From: Planctomycetota bacterium | Lineage (GTDB): Bacteria; Planctomycetota; Phycisphaerae; Phycisphaerales; UBA1924 | NCBI GenBank assembly: GCA_033763975.1 | Contig: JANRJM010000002.1 | Location: 1-64,000 of the forward strand | Reading direction: 5' to 3' | Length of the DNA: 64,000 nt | Part shown: in pieces, positions 1 through 7,244 of the stretch | Layout of the letters: each line of letters starts with the position of its first letter | Numbering within the stretch: the stretch's first letter is position 1 | Position numbers and translations under genes: made by a program | The notes under the pieces: generated by a model | Databases searched by the model: none | What the model was told of the DNA's origin: nothing | The model's input: only the letters and a program-made list of their open reading frames with translations

Positions 1-1052
1 CTGGCGGGCGGGGCGCCGGGGGCGCGCCCGCGCGCACGGGGCGGCGGGGCGGGGTCGAACGCGGGGCGGGGCGGGGCGGCCTGGTTGGTGGGCGGGGTGA
101 GATTCTCGACGGGGACGGCGACCTGGCGGATCTTGCCGTCGGTGCCGACATCGTCGAGCTCGACGAGCACCAGTTGGGTGAGGATCTGCGAGTCGATGAC
201 CAGGCCGTCGCCCTCGGGGGTGCCCACGCGGGACTTCTTGCGCGGCAGGCGCTTGCGGAGATCGTCGTAGGTCTCGTCTTCGTAGCGGAGGCAGCACATG
301 AGGCGCCCGCAGCGCCCGGAGATCTTGACGGGGTCGAGCGTGGCCTTCTGGACTTTGGCGGACTTCATCGAGACGGGCTTGAGCACCTTGAGGAAGTTCT
401 TGCAGCAGCAGTACTGCCCGCACTTCTCGTAGTCGGCGGTGAGGCGGGCCTCGTCGCGCGCGCCGACGTGGCGGAGCTCGACGCGCGTGCGGAAGGCGAG
501 GGAGAGTTCGCGCGTGAGGTCGCGGAGCTCGATGCGTTCTTCGGAGAGGTAGAAGACGGTGACGGTCTCGTTGCCCAGGATGGGCTCGACGTCGACGATC
601 TTGCAGTGCAGGCGCAGGCGTTCGGCGATGCTGCGCGCGTGGAGGCGCATGGCGTGGCGCGACTGCTCCAAGCGGGACTGGGCTTCCAGGTCCTGCGTGG
701 TGGCGATGCGGAGGACCTTGCCGTCAGTGAAGAAGGGGTAGTCGCGTCCGCCGGAGTTGTCGATGTACTGGAGCATCTCCTTGCGCGAGACGCTCTTGGA
801 GCACCCGCTGTTGGGGCAGGTGCTGGTGAGCATCTCGCCGAGCTCGGTGCCGCGGAACGTGCGGACGACGAGCTTGCTCCCGCAGCCGGGCTTGACGGTG
901 CCCTGGTAGGGGAACTCGCCGACGAGCTTCATGGAGCCGAAGCGGACGACGAGCGTCTTGGGCGCCTTGAGGGCGTCGTAGGTGGCCTTGTCCTCGGCGG
1001 AGAGGGCTTCGGTGAGGTCGGCCTCGAACTGCGGGAGCGGGAAGATGGACAT
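1..1052 (-). CDS. ricT: PSP1-domain protein, RicT/YaaT-like (3' end beyond window)
   Basis: Start ATG at 1052; the frame stays open to base 1, so the C-terminus is outside the window. Residues around 248-258 read CGRLMCCLRYE, and a CGQYCCC segment lies about 35 residues before. These Cys-rich PSP1 signatures match the region that binds iron-sulphur clusters in Bacillus RicT/YaaT, where RicT works with RicA and RicF to promote RNase Y-dependent RNA processing. The visible C-terminal part turns into a Pro/Ala/Arg-rich tail. It is the last visible gene of the minus-strand operon, 16 bases after the 108-residue gene. The family call is firm; the exact role in this organism is inferred. Confidence 0.88.
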   Translation of the reverse strand, partial: MSIFPLPQFEADLTEALSAEDKATYDALKAPKTLVVRFGSMKLVGEFPYQGTVKPGCGSKLVVRTFRGTELGEMLTSTCPNSGCSKSVSRKEMLQYIDNSGGRDYPFFTDGKVLRIATTQDLEAQSRLEQSRHAMRLHARSIAERLRLHCKIVDVEPILGNETVTVFYLSEERIELRDLTRELSLAFRTRVELRHVGARDEARLTADYEKCGQYCCCKNFLKVLKPVSMKSAKVQKATLDPVKISGRCGRLMCCLRYEDETYDDLRKRLPRKKSRVGTPEGDGLVIDSQILTQLVLVELDDVGTDGKIRQVAVPVENLTPPTNQAAPPRPAFDPAPPPRARGRAPGAPPA

Positions 1053-1068
1053 GGGGATGCGGGCGACG

Positions 1069-1395
1069 CTACGGGCGGCCGAGTGCGCGGGCGCGGGCCT
1101 CCGTGAAGAGGGTCTGGAGCGGGAGGCGCGAGAGCTGCTGCACGCCGTTGCGCGTGTCGGTGCGGTAGATGAGCAGCATCTCGGAGCGTTCGTCGAGCAC
1201 GACGAGGACGTCCTCGTTGCCGGCGTCGGCGGTGAGGGCGGTCATGGCGCCGGCGCGGCTGACCATCTCGCCCAGCGCGACGGGCTCGGCGTCGCGCGGG
1301 CGGAGGGCCTGCACGAGCACGAGCAGCGCGAGGACCGCCGCGACGACGACGAGCGTCGAGTGGCGGGGTTGACGTTCCTGGTGGGTCGCGTGCAT
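1069..1395 (-). CDS. small membrane-anchored protein of unknown function (108 aa)
   Basis: I do not recognise a named family. One hydrophobic segment at about residues 14-30 (TLVVVAAVLALLVLVQAL) suggests a signal anchor with the rest outside the cytoplasm. The C-terminal half, VLVVLDERSEMLLIYRTDT followed by alternating hydrophobic residues, looks like one or two blades of a beta-propeller-like repeat. It resembles the C-terminal half of the next gene upstream (1399-1749), so the two may be paralogues. Only three bases separate its ATG from that gene's stop, which supports co-transcription and probably translational coupling. Confidence 0.7.
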   Translation of the reverse strand: MHATHQERQPRHSTLVVVAAVLALLVLVQALRPRDAEPVALGEMVSRAGAMTALTADAGNEDVLVVLDERSEMLLIYRTDTRNGVQQLSRLPLQTLFTEARARALGRP

Positions 1396-1398
1396 GGG

Positions 1399-1749
1399 TC
1401 AGCGTCCCGGGGTGGTGCGGGTGTCGGCGGCGAAGTTGCGATAGCCCAGGCTGGTGAGGCTCGTGCGCGACTGGTCCCAGCGGAGGGCGACGACTTCCTG
1501 GTTGGTCGTGTCCAGGACGTAAATGACCGACGAGCCCCCGGCGTTGCTGCGTCCCGCGACCATCGTGTATTCGCCCCGGGCGCGCCCGATGACGGGCTGC
1601 GAGGAGTTCTGCGCCGCGGCCGGGCCGGGGAGCGACAGCACCGCGAGCAGCACCACGAGCGCGACGTTCAGGCAGATGAGCGGGACGCGCACGTCGCGGC
1701 GGGGGCGGGCGACGGGCGGGGCGTGATCGGCGGGAGCGGGTGTGGACAT
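1399..1749 (-). CDS. small exported or membrane-anchored protein of unknown function (116 aa)
   Basis: ATG at 1749. Residues about 22-46 form a hydrophobic stretch ending in PAAAQN, a plausible signal peptide cleavage site or anchor. The mature part carries SVIYVLDTTNQEVVALRWD, similar in pattern to VLVVLDERSEMLLIYRTDT in the downstream 108-residue gene; both end in an Arg-containing tail. No enzyme motif is visible. Position inside the MCE/HYExAFE/RicT-like operon suggests an envelope role, which is only inference. Confidence 0.68.
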   Translation of the reverse strand: MSTPAPADHAPPVARPRRDVRVPLICLNVALVVLLAVLSLPGPAAAQNSSQPVIGRARGEYTMVAGRSNAGGSSVIYVLDTTNQEVVALRWDQSRTSLTSLGYRNFAADTRTTPGR

Positions 1750-1813
1750 GGAGCGGTCCTCCGCGGGGTCGTGGGGGGACGTGTGCGGCGGGAGCGGGGC
1801 GGGAACCTCGGGG

Positions 1814-2044
1814 CTAGTCCTGGTGGCCGCGCTTGGTGGCCATGGCGTTGGCGCCGATGATGAGCGCGCCGGTTGCGATCAGGATGAGGAAGCTCATGAT
1901 CGCGGGCGGGTCGTCGGGCTTGGAGGGCGTGGGCGGGACGGGCGCGCTGGGCGCGGCCTCCTGGGCCCAGCACACGGCGGTGACGAGCATCGTGCCGACG
2001 GCGGCGACGCTCCGGGCGGCGAAGCGGGAAAGGCGCGTGGTCAT
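1814..2044 (-). CDS. small exported membrane protein of unknown function (76 aa)
   Basis: ATG at 2044, nine bases after the stop of the HYExAFE gene. The N-terminus has the shape of a signal peptide (Arg-rich start, SVAAVGTMLVTAVCWAQ, likely cleavage after WAQ). A Pro-rich linker follows, then a transmembrane segment near residues 49-66 (IMSFLILIATGALIIGANAM) and a short basic end. It would therefore be anchored in the inner membrane by its C-terminal helix. No family recognised; the operon position is its only functional clue. Confidence 0.6.
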   Translation of the reverse strand: MTTRLSRFAARSVAAVGTMLVTAVCWAQEAAPSAPVPPTPSKPDDPPAIMSFLILIATGALIIGANAMATKRGHQD

Positions 2045-2053
2045 AAGTACATG

Positions 2054-2749
2054 CTACGACGGGCGGACGCCCCGCGGTTGCTCCGAAGGCCCGGCCGGGA
2101 GCAACTGATCGAGCGCGGGCAGGGGCGGGGGCGATTCGGCGAGGAACCCGGCCAGAGTCCGACCGACGCGGCGGCCCGCGGGAAGCGCGTGGGGCGCGAT
2201 CGGCGCGAGGGGCGCGCCCACGGTCGAGAAATCGGCGGGCGCCAGGTGCACCGTGCGCCAGCGCGGGCTGCGGACGCGCATGCGGGCCTTGTAGTCGGCG
2301 AGGCGGACGCAGCGGAGCGAGTACCAGCGCCCGGCGTGCTCGAAGATCTCGTCGAAGAGCGCGTCGGGGGGGAGTTCGTCGCACCAGTAGACGAAGAGAA
2401 AGACGCCCTCGAACGACGGGCCGAAGAGCATCTCCCAGCGCGAGAGGGACTCGACGTCGTCGAGGGTGACCCAGTTCTCGAGCCGGGCGGCCCCGGCGGA
2501 CGCGCGGGCGGAACGCCGGGGCATGATGCGGCGTCCCTTGACCTCGACGAGGAGGTTGGCGCCCTCGCCGTAGATCACAACGTCGAAACTCTTGAGGGCG
2601 TGCCCGTCGTGGCGGAGGGCGGGGAAGCGGTCGCCCGGGAGGAGCGCCTTGCGGGCCTCGTCGACGGCGACGTACGGGATGCGCCGGGCGCGCAGATAGT
2701 TCTCGAAGGCCTGCTCGTAGTGGTGGCGGCGCTGCACGCGTTGGCTCAC
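2054..2749 (-). CDS. HYExAFE family protein, possible PD-(D/E)XK fold
   Basis: The start is chosen as GTG at 2749, which overlaps the stop of the upstream MCE gene (GTGA). This gives 231 residues with the family signature HYEQAFE at 10-16, as expected near the N-terminus. HYExAFE proteins are a planctomycete family without an established function. About residue 55 onward reads SFDVVIYGEGANLLVEVKGR: an Asp, a spacer and E-V-K, the arrangement of a PD-(D/E)XK nuclease core. That reading is mine and not an established property of the family. The rest contains alternating Trp/Tyr-rich strands and no membrane segment. Translational coupling to the MCE gene suggests joint expression. Confidence 0.85.
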   Translation of the reverse strand: MSQRVQRRHHYEQAFENYLRARRIPYVAVDEARKALLPGDRFPALRHDGHALKSFDVVIYGEGANLLVEVKGRRIMPRRSARASAGAARLENWVTLDDVESLSRWEMLFGPSFEGVFLFVYWCDELPPDALFDEIFEHAGRWYSLRCVRLADYKARMRVRSPRWRTVHLAPADFSTVGAPLAPIAPHALPAGRRVGRTLAGFLAESPPPLPALDQLLPAGPSEQPRGVRPS

Positions 2750-4029
2750 TTCCCGACCTGGACCTCGACCAACTTGTCGAGCAGGTACTGCTCGGCCTGG
2801 CGGTAGCGGGCGATCGACTCGGCGAGGCTGGCGCTGAGCGCCTCGAAGTCCGCGGCGGTGGCGGCCCCGGCGCGCTGGGCGGCGGCGGCGGCCTCCAGCG
2901 CCTCGCCCGCGGCCCGCAGGTCGCTGGCGGCCTCGGCGTACGAGCGCGTCGCGTCGTAGATCACCTGGCTCTCGAGTTCCTTGGTCGAGGGCTGCTGGAG
3001 AAGGCGCCATGGCTGCGAGCGGACTTCGATGGCCGTGAGCTTGAGCTGGTCGGACATCAGACGAAGGTTCGCGAGCGTGCGGCGCAGGTTGGGGGTCTGC
3101 TCGCCGACGACCGCGCTCACGCGGCCCACGGCCTCGGAGAAGACGCCCAGCGCGTCGCGCCCGTCGCGCAGCGCGACGTTCACCGCGTCGATGGTCTCCT
3201 GGTTGAACTTGCCGGTGGCCTCCTCGAGGTTCTTGACCGTCTGGTCGATGCGGGCGCGGTTGTCCTCGATGAGCGAACGGACGGAGGCGATGACGCCCCG
3301 CGCGTCGTCGAGGCCCAGGTCGGCCTTCTCGAGCAGCGGGTCGAGGCGCGCCGAGGCCCGCTCGACGTTGGCGGCGGTGGCGTCGATGCGCACGGTCCAT
3401 TCGTCGAGCTTGACGCGGAGCTCGGCGAGCAGGGCGGCGGCGTCGGTCGCGCCGGACTCGACCTTGGGCCCGGTGTTCTCGACGATCGACGCGACGCGCT
3501 GCATGGTCTCGTCGATGGACTTGATGGCGGCGCGGAGCTGGGCCGACTGCTCGGGGCCGAAGCCCGCGTCGGCCAAGAAGCCCGGGGGGGCGGTGGCGCC
3601 GGGGATGACATCACCCGGGGCCAGGCGCGGGACGGGCGCGCCGCTGGCGGGGTTGGTGGGCGTGCCGACGCTGGAGATGTTGATGGCGGAGATGGAGCCC
3701 AGCAGGGGCTTCTCGAGGTACACGCGGGTGTTGGCGTAGAGCATGAGGTCGTCGCGCACTTCGACGCGCACGTCGACGCTGGTGGGCGTGCCCTGGTCGT
3801 CGCGGGCGAAGCCGACGTCGAGGACGCGTCCGACGGGCTGGCCGCCGAGGCGGACCTCGCTGCCGCGTTTGAGGCCGACCGCGCCGGTCTCGACGGGGAA
3901 GCGCACGGACAGGGGCATGACCGAGTCGAAGGGGGAGCGGTCGGAGAGGAGGAAACTGACCCAGACGGCGAGGACGACGCCCATGAGGACGAAGACGCCG
4001 GCGAGGACGTTGTTGCGGGCGTTCTGCAT
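2746..4029 (-). CDS. MCE/MlaD family lipid-transport substrate-binding protein
   Basis: 427 residues. An N-terminal signal anchor (about residues 8-27) is followed by one MCE domain (about 40-125, with GLKRGSEVRLGGQPVGRVLDV) and a long, helical, coiled-coil-like region with Ala/Glu/Arg heptads to the C-terminus. This matches periplasmic MCE proteins that carry lipids between inner and outer membrane together with an MlaF ATPase and MlaE permease. The ATPase gene lies directly upstream (48 bases), but no MlaE-type permease is in the operon, so the permease must be encoded elsewhere or be different. Confidence 0.9.
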   Translation of the reverse strand: MQNARNNVLAGVFVLMGVVLAVWVSFLLSDRSPFDSVMPLSVRFPVETGAVGLKRGSEVRLGGQPVGRVLDVGFARDDQGTPTSVDVRVEVRDDLMLYANTRVYLEKPLLGSISAINISSVGTPTNPASGAPVPRLAPGDVIPGATAPPGFLADAGFGPEQSAQLRAAIKSIDETMQRVASIVENTGPKVESGATDAAALLAELRVKLDEWTVRIDATAANVERASARLDPLLEKADLGLDDARGVIASVRSLIEDNRARIDQTVKNLEEATGKFNQETIDAVNVALRDGRDALGVFSEAVGRVSAVVGEQTPNLRRTLANLRLMSDQLKLTAIEVRSQPWRLLQQPSTKELESQVIYDATRSYAEAASDLRAAGEALEAAAAAQRAGAATAADFEALSASLAESIARYRQAEQYLLDKLVEVQVGK

Positions 4030-4077
4030 GGGCGCAGAATACGCGGCGGGGCGGGCGGGTTGCGCGGCGCGTGTCGG

Positions 4078-4959
4078 CTAGCGGGTGGGCGTCAGGCTGG
4101 GCATGCTGGCGACGCGGGTGTCGTCGCCCAGGAGGGTGCGCTCCAGCAGGCCCTGGTCCTTGCGGTCGGTGATCGGGCCCTCGGGGTCGCCCCGCAGGAA
4201 CTGGCGGATGAGGCGCTGATCGGTGGGCAGGGCGGCGGCCTGCTCGTCGGTCGCCTTGCGGAGCGTGTCGTACCACTCGCGGCTCTGGACGGTGAGCATG
4301 CGCCCCTTGTCGAGCATGGCCATGCGGTCGGCGATGGTGAAGGCGCTGTCCATCTCGTGGGTGACGACGACGCTGGTGACGCCGAGCTTTTTGCTCAGGT
4401 CCATCATGAGGTGGTCGATCTGGGCGCTGGTGACGGGGTCCAGGCCGGCGGAGGGCTCGTCGTAGAAGAGGATCTCGGGGTCGAGGGCGAGGGCGCGGGC
4501 GAGGCCGGCGCGTTTCTTCATGCCGCCGGAGATCTGGGAGGGGTACTTGTCGGCGTGCTCGAGGAGGCCGACGAGCTCGAGCTTGATCTTGACCTGGATG
4601 TCGATGATGGCGGGGTCGAGGTCGGTGTGCTCGCGGATGGGGAGGGCGACGTTCTCGTAGAGGGTCATGGAGTTGAAGAGCGCGCCGGACTGGAAGAGGA
4701 TGCCGAAGCGCTTGCGGACGTCGTCGAAGTCGTCGCGCGTGAGCCCGCAGATCGACGAGCCGAAGAGGCGGACGTCGCCGGAATCCGGGCGGAGCGAGCC
4801 GATGATGAGGCGGAGCAGCGTGGACTTGCCCGAGCCCGACCCGCCCATGATGACCATCGTCTCGCCCGGGAGCACGTCCAGCGTGACGCCCGAGAGGACG
4901 GTGCGCCCGTCGAAGCGCTTGACGATCTCGCGGCACGAGATGATGGGGTCGTCGGGCAC
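4078..4959 (-). CDS. MlaF-like ABC transporter ATP-binding protein
   Basis: I prefer the GTG at 4959 (MPDDPIISCREIVKRF) over an in-frame start further up at 5043, because family members begin a few residues before this first strand. Walker A is GGSGSGKST, the signature is SGGMKKRAGLARAL, and Walker B is ILFYDEPSAGLDP; the SGGMKKR form is typical of the Mla/retrograde lipid-transport ATPases. About 293 residues, with a C-terminal extension of some 40 residues after the ATPase core. First gene of the leftward operon; the gene on its other side is divergent. Confidence 0.92.
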   Translation of the reverse strand: MPDDPIISCREIVKRFDGRTVLSGVTLDVLPGETMVIMGGSGSGKSTLLRLIIGSLRPDSGDVRLFGSSICGLTRDDFDDVRKRFGILFQSGALFNSMTLYENVALPIREHTDLDPAIIDIQVKIKLELVGLLEHADKYPSQISGGMKKRAGLARALALDPEILFYDEPSAGLDPVTSAQIDHLMMDLSKKLGVTSVVVTHEMDSAFTIADRMAMLDKGRMLTVQSREWYDTLRKATDEQAAALPTDQRLIRQFLRGDPEGPITDRKDQGLLERTLLGDDTRVASMPSLTPTR

Positions 4960-5078
4960 GCGGGTAGCGTAGCGAACGCGTGGCGGGATGGGGCGCCTCG
5001 GGCACGCGCGAGCGGGGGCGGACGCTAGGATCGGGGGTGACACACTCGCCCTCGAGCCGCACGGGCGTCCTGGAACGG

Positions 5079-5630
5079 ATGGTGAACGCCGTGGAACAGG
5101 TGCGTCAACGGCTGCTGCGGGTCTCGCGGGCGCTGCGTGCCGGGGGCGTGCCGCACGCGGTGGTGGGCGGGCACGCGGTCGCGGCGTGGGTGGCGACGGT
5201 GGACGGCGGCGCCGCGCGGACGACGCAGGACGTGGACGTGCTGATCCGGCGAGCGGACCTGGAGCGATGCCGCGCTGTGCTGGAGGGAGCGGGGTTCGTC
5301 TACCGGCACGCGGCGGGGATGGACCTGTTCCTCGACTCGCCCCAGTCGAGCCCGCGACAGGGCGTGCACCTGGTGTTCGCGAACGAGTTCGTGCGCGCGG
5401 GCGAGGCGGCGGCGAACCCGGACGTGGAGGACGCGTCCGACATGGGCGAGCTGCGCGTGCTGAACCTGCACGCGCTGGTGCGGATCAAGCTCACGGCGTA
5501 CCGGGACAAGGACCGCACGCACCTGCGCGACCTGATCGGCGTCGGGCTCATCGACCGCGCGTGGGCGGATCGGCTGCCCGAGCCGCTGGCGGAGCGGCTG
5601 CGCGCGCTGCTCGACACGCCCGACGGCTGA
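5079..5630 (+). CDS. nucleotidyltransferase-fold protein (AbiEii-like)
   Basis: ATG at 5079 gives 183 residues; a GTG at 5037 in the same frame is an alternative. The core reads GGVPHAVVGGHAVAAWVA and then RTTQDVDVLI, the hG-G...DhDhhh pattern of the DNA polymerase beta superfamily. It resembles proteins annotated as nucleotidyltransferase or AbiEii/AbiGii-like. No antitoxin-like partner lies next to it, so a toxin role is not supported. It is divergent from the MlaF-like gene. Confidence 0.72.
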   Translation: MVNAVEQVRQRLLRVSRALRAGGVPHAVVGGHAVAAWVATVDGGAARTTQDVDVLIRRADLERCRAVLEGAGFVYRHAAGMDLFLDSPQSSPRQGVHLVFANEFVRAGEAAANPDVEDASDMGELRVLNLHALVRIKLTAYRDKDRTHLRDLIGVGLIDRAWADRLPEPLAERLRALLDTPDG

Positions 5631-5655
5631 GCGGCGTTTAGGTGCCGGGCGGCGA

Positions 5656-7152
5656 TCACGTGCCGGGCTGGGGCTGGGCTGGCGCGTCGGCGGGCTGGTC
5701 GGCGGGCTGGTCGGGCTTCTGCACGCCGTGGGCTTCGAGGATGCGGATGCCCGCGCGGGCGAGGTCGAGCAGGCGCCCCTCGTCGGTGCCGCCTTCGGCG
5801 TCGACCCAGGTGAGGGCCATGACGTACCAGCGGTCGTCGCTGCGGCGGAGGAGCCACGCGAACGAGAGCACGCCCGGCTCGCGCCCCGCGACGGCCCGCA
5901 CGTCGGTCCAGGTCTGCTCGTCGAGCGGCACGTCGCCCGGGTTTCGCCACAGCGGCGCGAGCGATTCGCCCCCCGGGCGGCGTTCGGCGTCGTGGATCGC
6001 CGCCATCAGGCGGCATTGGTCCTCGACGCTCGCGATCCACCCCACGCGCTCGGTCTCGGCGGGCTTCTCCCACGCGCCCAGCGCGTTCCAGTCGGGCTCG
6101 GCCTTGAGATCGCGCAGCAGTTCGGCGCGCACGAGCGGGTCGTTCTCGGCGTAGCGGGTCAGTTCGTCGGCGTCGGGCGCGAGCTTGAGCGCCAGGTACT
6201 CGCGCGTCGAGAGCACCGGGAACGACGGGCCCAGGTCCTTGCAGACCTCGCGCACCACGTCGGCGACGGCGTCTCGCCCCAGGGTGTGCAGCACGTGGTC
6301 GAGGGCGGTGCTGTCGTTGCCGGCGAAGGCCCGCGTGGCGAGTTCGCGCAGCGGGAGCACGGCGCCGGGGCCTTGCTCGCGGGTGGGCGAGCCGGGCACG
6401 CTCATCCACTCGGCGCGGAGCGTCACGGGCTGGTCGAGCGAGAAGGCCGGGTCGTGCACGCGCCGGGCGAGCGACGCGAGCGTCCAGAGGCGTGCGGCCC
6501 CGCTGACGTGCAGCGGGTCGCGCTCGCGGATCTCGTACACGTTCACGAGGCGGTTCGGGAGGATCGCGCCCTCCCCCCCACCGCCGTCGGCCGGATCGCG
6601 GGGCGCCTCGGGCACGAGCTCGTAGCACCCGAAGGAGACGCTGCCGCGGAGGCGGCCGAACTCGCCGGCGTAGGAATCCCAGTCGCCCGCGGCGCACGAG
6701 TACCCGGCCTGGTTGAACTGCAGGCCCGCGATGAGCCCGGAGGCTTCGTCGAGCACGATGAAGACGCTGAGGAAGAGGTTGGTCTCGCGGCCGTTGATGA
6801 TGCCGTTGAGGGCCTCGGCGTCGCCTTCTTCGTAGACCTCGACGAGGTCGACCGGGTTGTCGCGGAAGACGCCGGCGCGCATGGTCGTGAGGGCCTCGGT
6901 GATGTCGCCGACGCCGAAGACCTCGATGAACCGGGGCGAGAACTTGGCGGCGGGGTCGCCCAGGGGCGCGTCGCCGTTGATGACACGGAGCACCCAGGCG
7001 AGTTCACGCCCGACGCGCGAGTCGGGCGGGTCGACCCGGTGGACCTCGGCGGGCGCGGGGTCGGGCTCGTCTTCCTGCGCACGGGCCGCGGGGCAGAGGA
7101 GCACGCCCAGGAGCGTGGCGAGCAGCAGGACGGCGCGGGGGAGGAGGCGCAT
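5656..7152 (-). CDS. secreted serine beta-lactamase/transpeptidase-fold protein, probably catalytically inactive
   Basis: 498 residues with a signal peptide (cut near PAARA-QE). The N-terminal part (about 40-150) looks like the helical/ketosteroid-isomerase-like domain that precedes the beta-lactamase domain in ORF12-type proteins. The beta-lactamase-like core begins near residue 210. Where active enzymes have SxxK, here residues 217-221 are SGAAR: aligning the following RLWTLASLAR helix places Gly at the Ser and Arg at the Lys. The SDN-type motif is NDS (279-281) in GNDSTALDHVLHTLG. So the fold is recognisable but both catalytic motifs are altered. The tail is Pro/Ala/Gln-rich. Divergent from the ketosynthase gene. 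Confidence 0.75.
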   Translation of the reverse strand: MRLLPRAVLLLATLLGVLLCPAARAQEDEPDPAPAEVHRVDPPDSRVGRELAWVLRVINGDAPLGDPAAKFSPRFIEVFGVGDITEALTTMRAGVFRDNPVDLVEVYEEGDAEALNGIINGRETNLFLSVFIVLDEASGLIAGLQFNQAGYSCAAGDWDSYAGEFGRLRGSVSFGCYELVPEAPRDPADGGGGEGAILPNRLVNVYEIRERDPLHVSGAARLWTLASLARRVHDPAFSLDQPVTLRAEWMSVPGSPTREQGPGAVLPLRELATRAFAGNDSTALDHVLHTLGRDAVADVVREVCKDLGPSFPVLSTREYLALKLAPDADELTRYAENDPLVRAELLRDLKAEPDWNALGAWEKPAETERVGWIASVEDQCRLMAAIHDAERRPGGESLAPLWRNPGDVPLDEQTWTDVRAVAGREPGVLSFAWLLRRSDDRWYVMALTWVDAEGGTDEGRLLDLARAGIRILEAHGVQKPDQPADQPADAPAQPQPGT

Positions 7153-7244
7153 GTGCGCAGTATCTCCGATCCCGGGGCGGCGTCCAGCCCCGCGCGGGGA
7201 GGGGTGACGCGGACGGGGCGTGAGCGGCCCATAGAGTTGCGACT

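Noticed and set aside
40-60. ggggtcgaac resembling the T-loop of a tRNA
   Set aside because: No acceptor or anticodon stem can be drawn around it and it is inside the RicT-like reading frame.
174-1106. Plus-strand frame of 310 codons rich in Ala, Glu and Val
   Set aside because: Antisense of the RicT-like gene, whose Cys-rich signatures are unmistakable.
5079-5630. AbiE-type toxin-antitoxin system
   Set aside because: Only a nucleotidyltransferase-like gene is present; no antitoxin-like gene flanks it.
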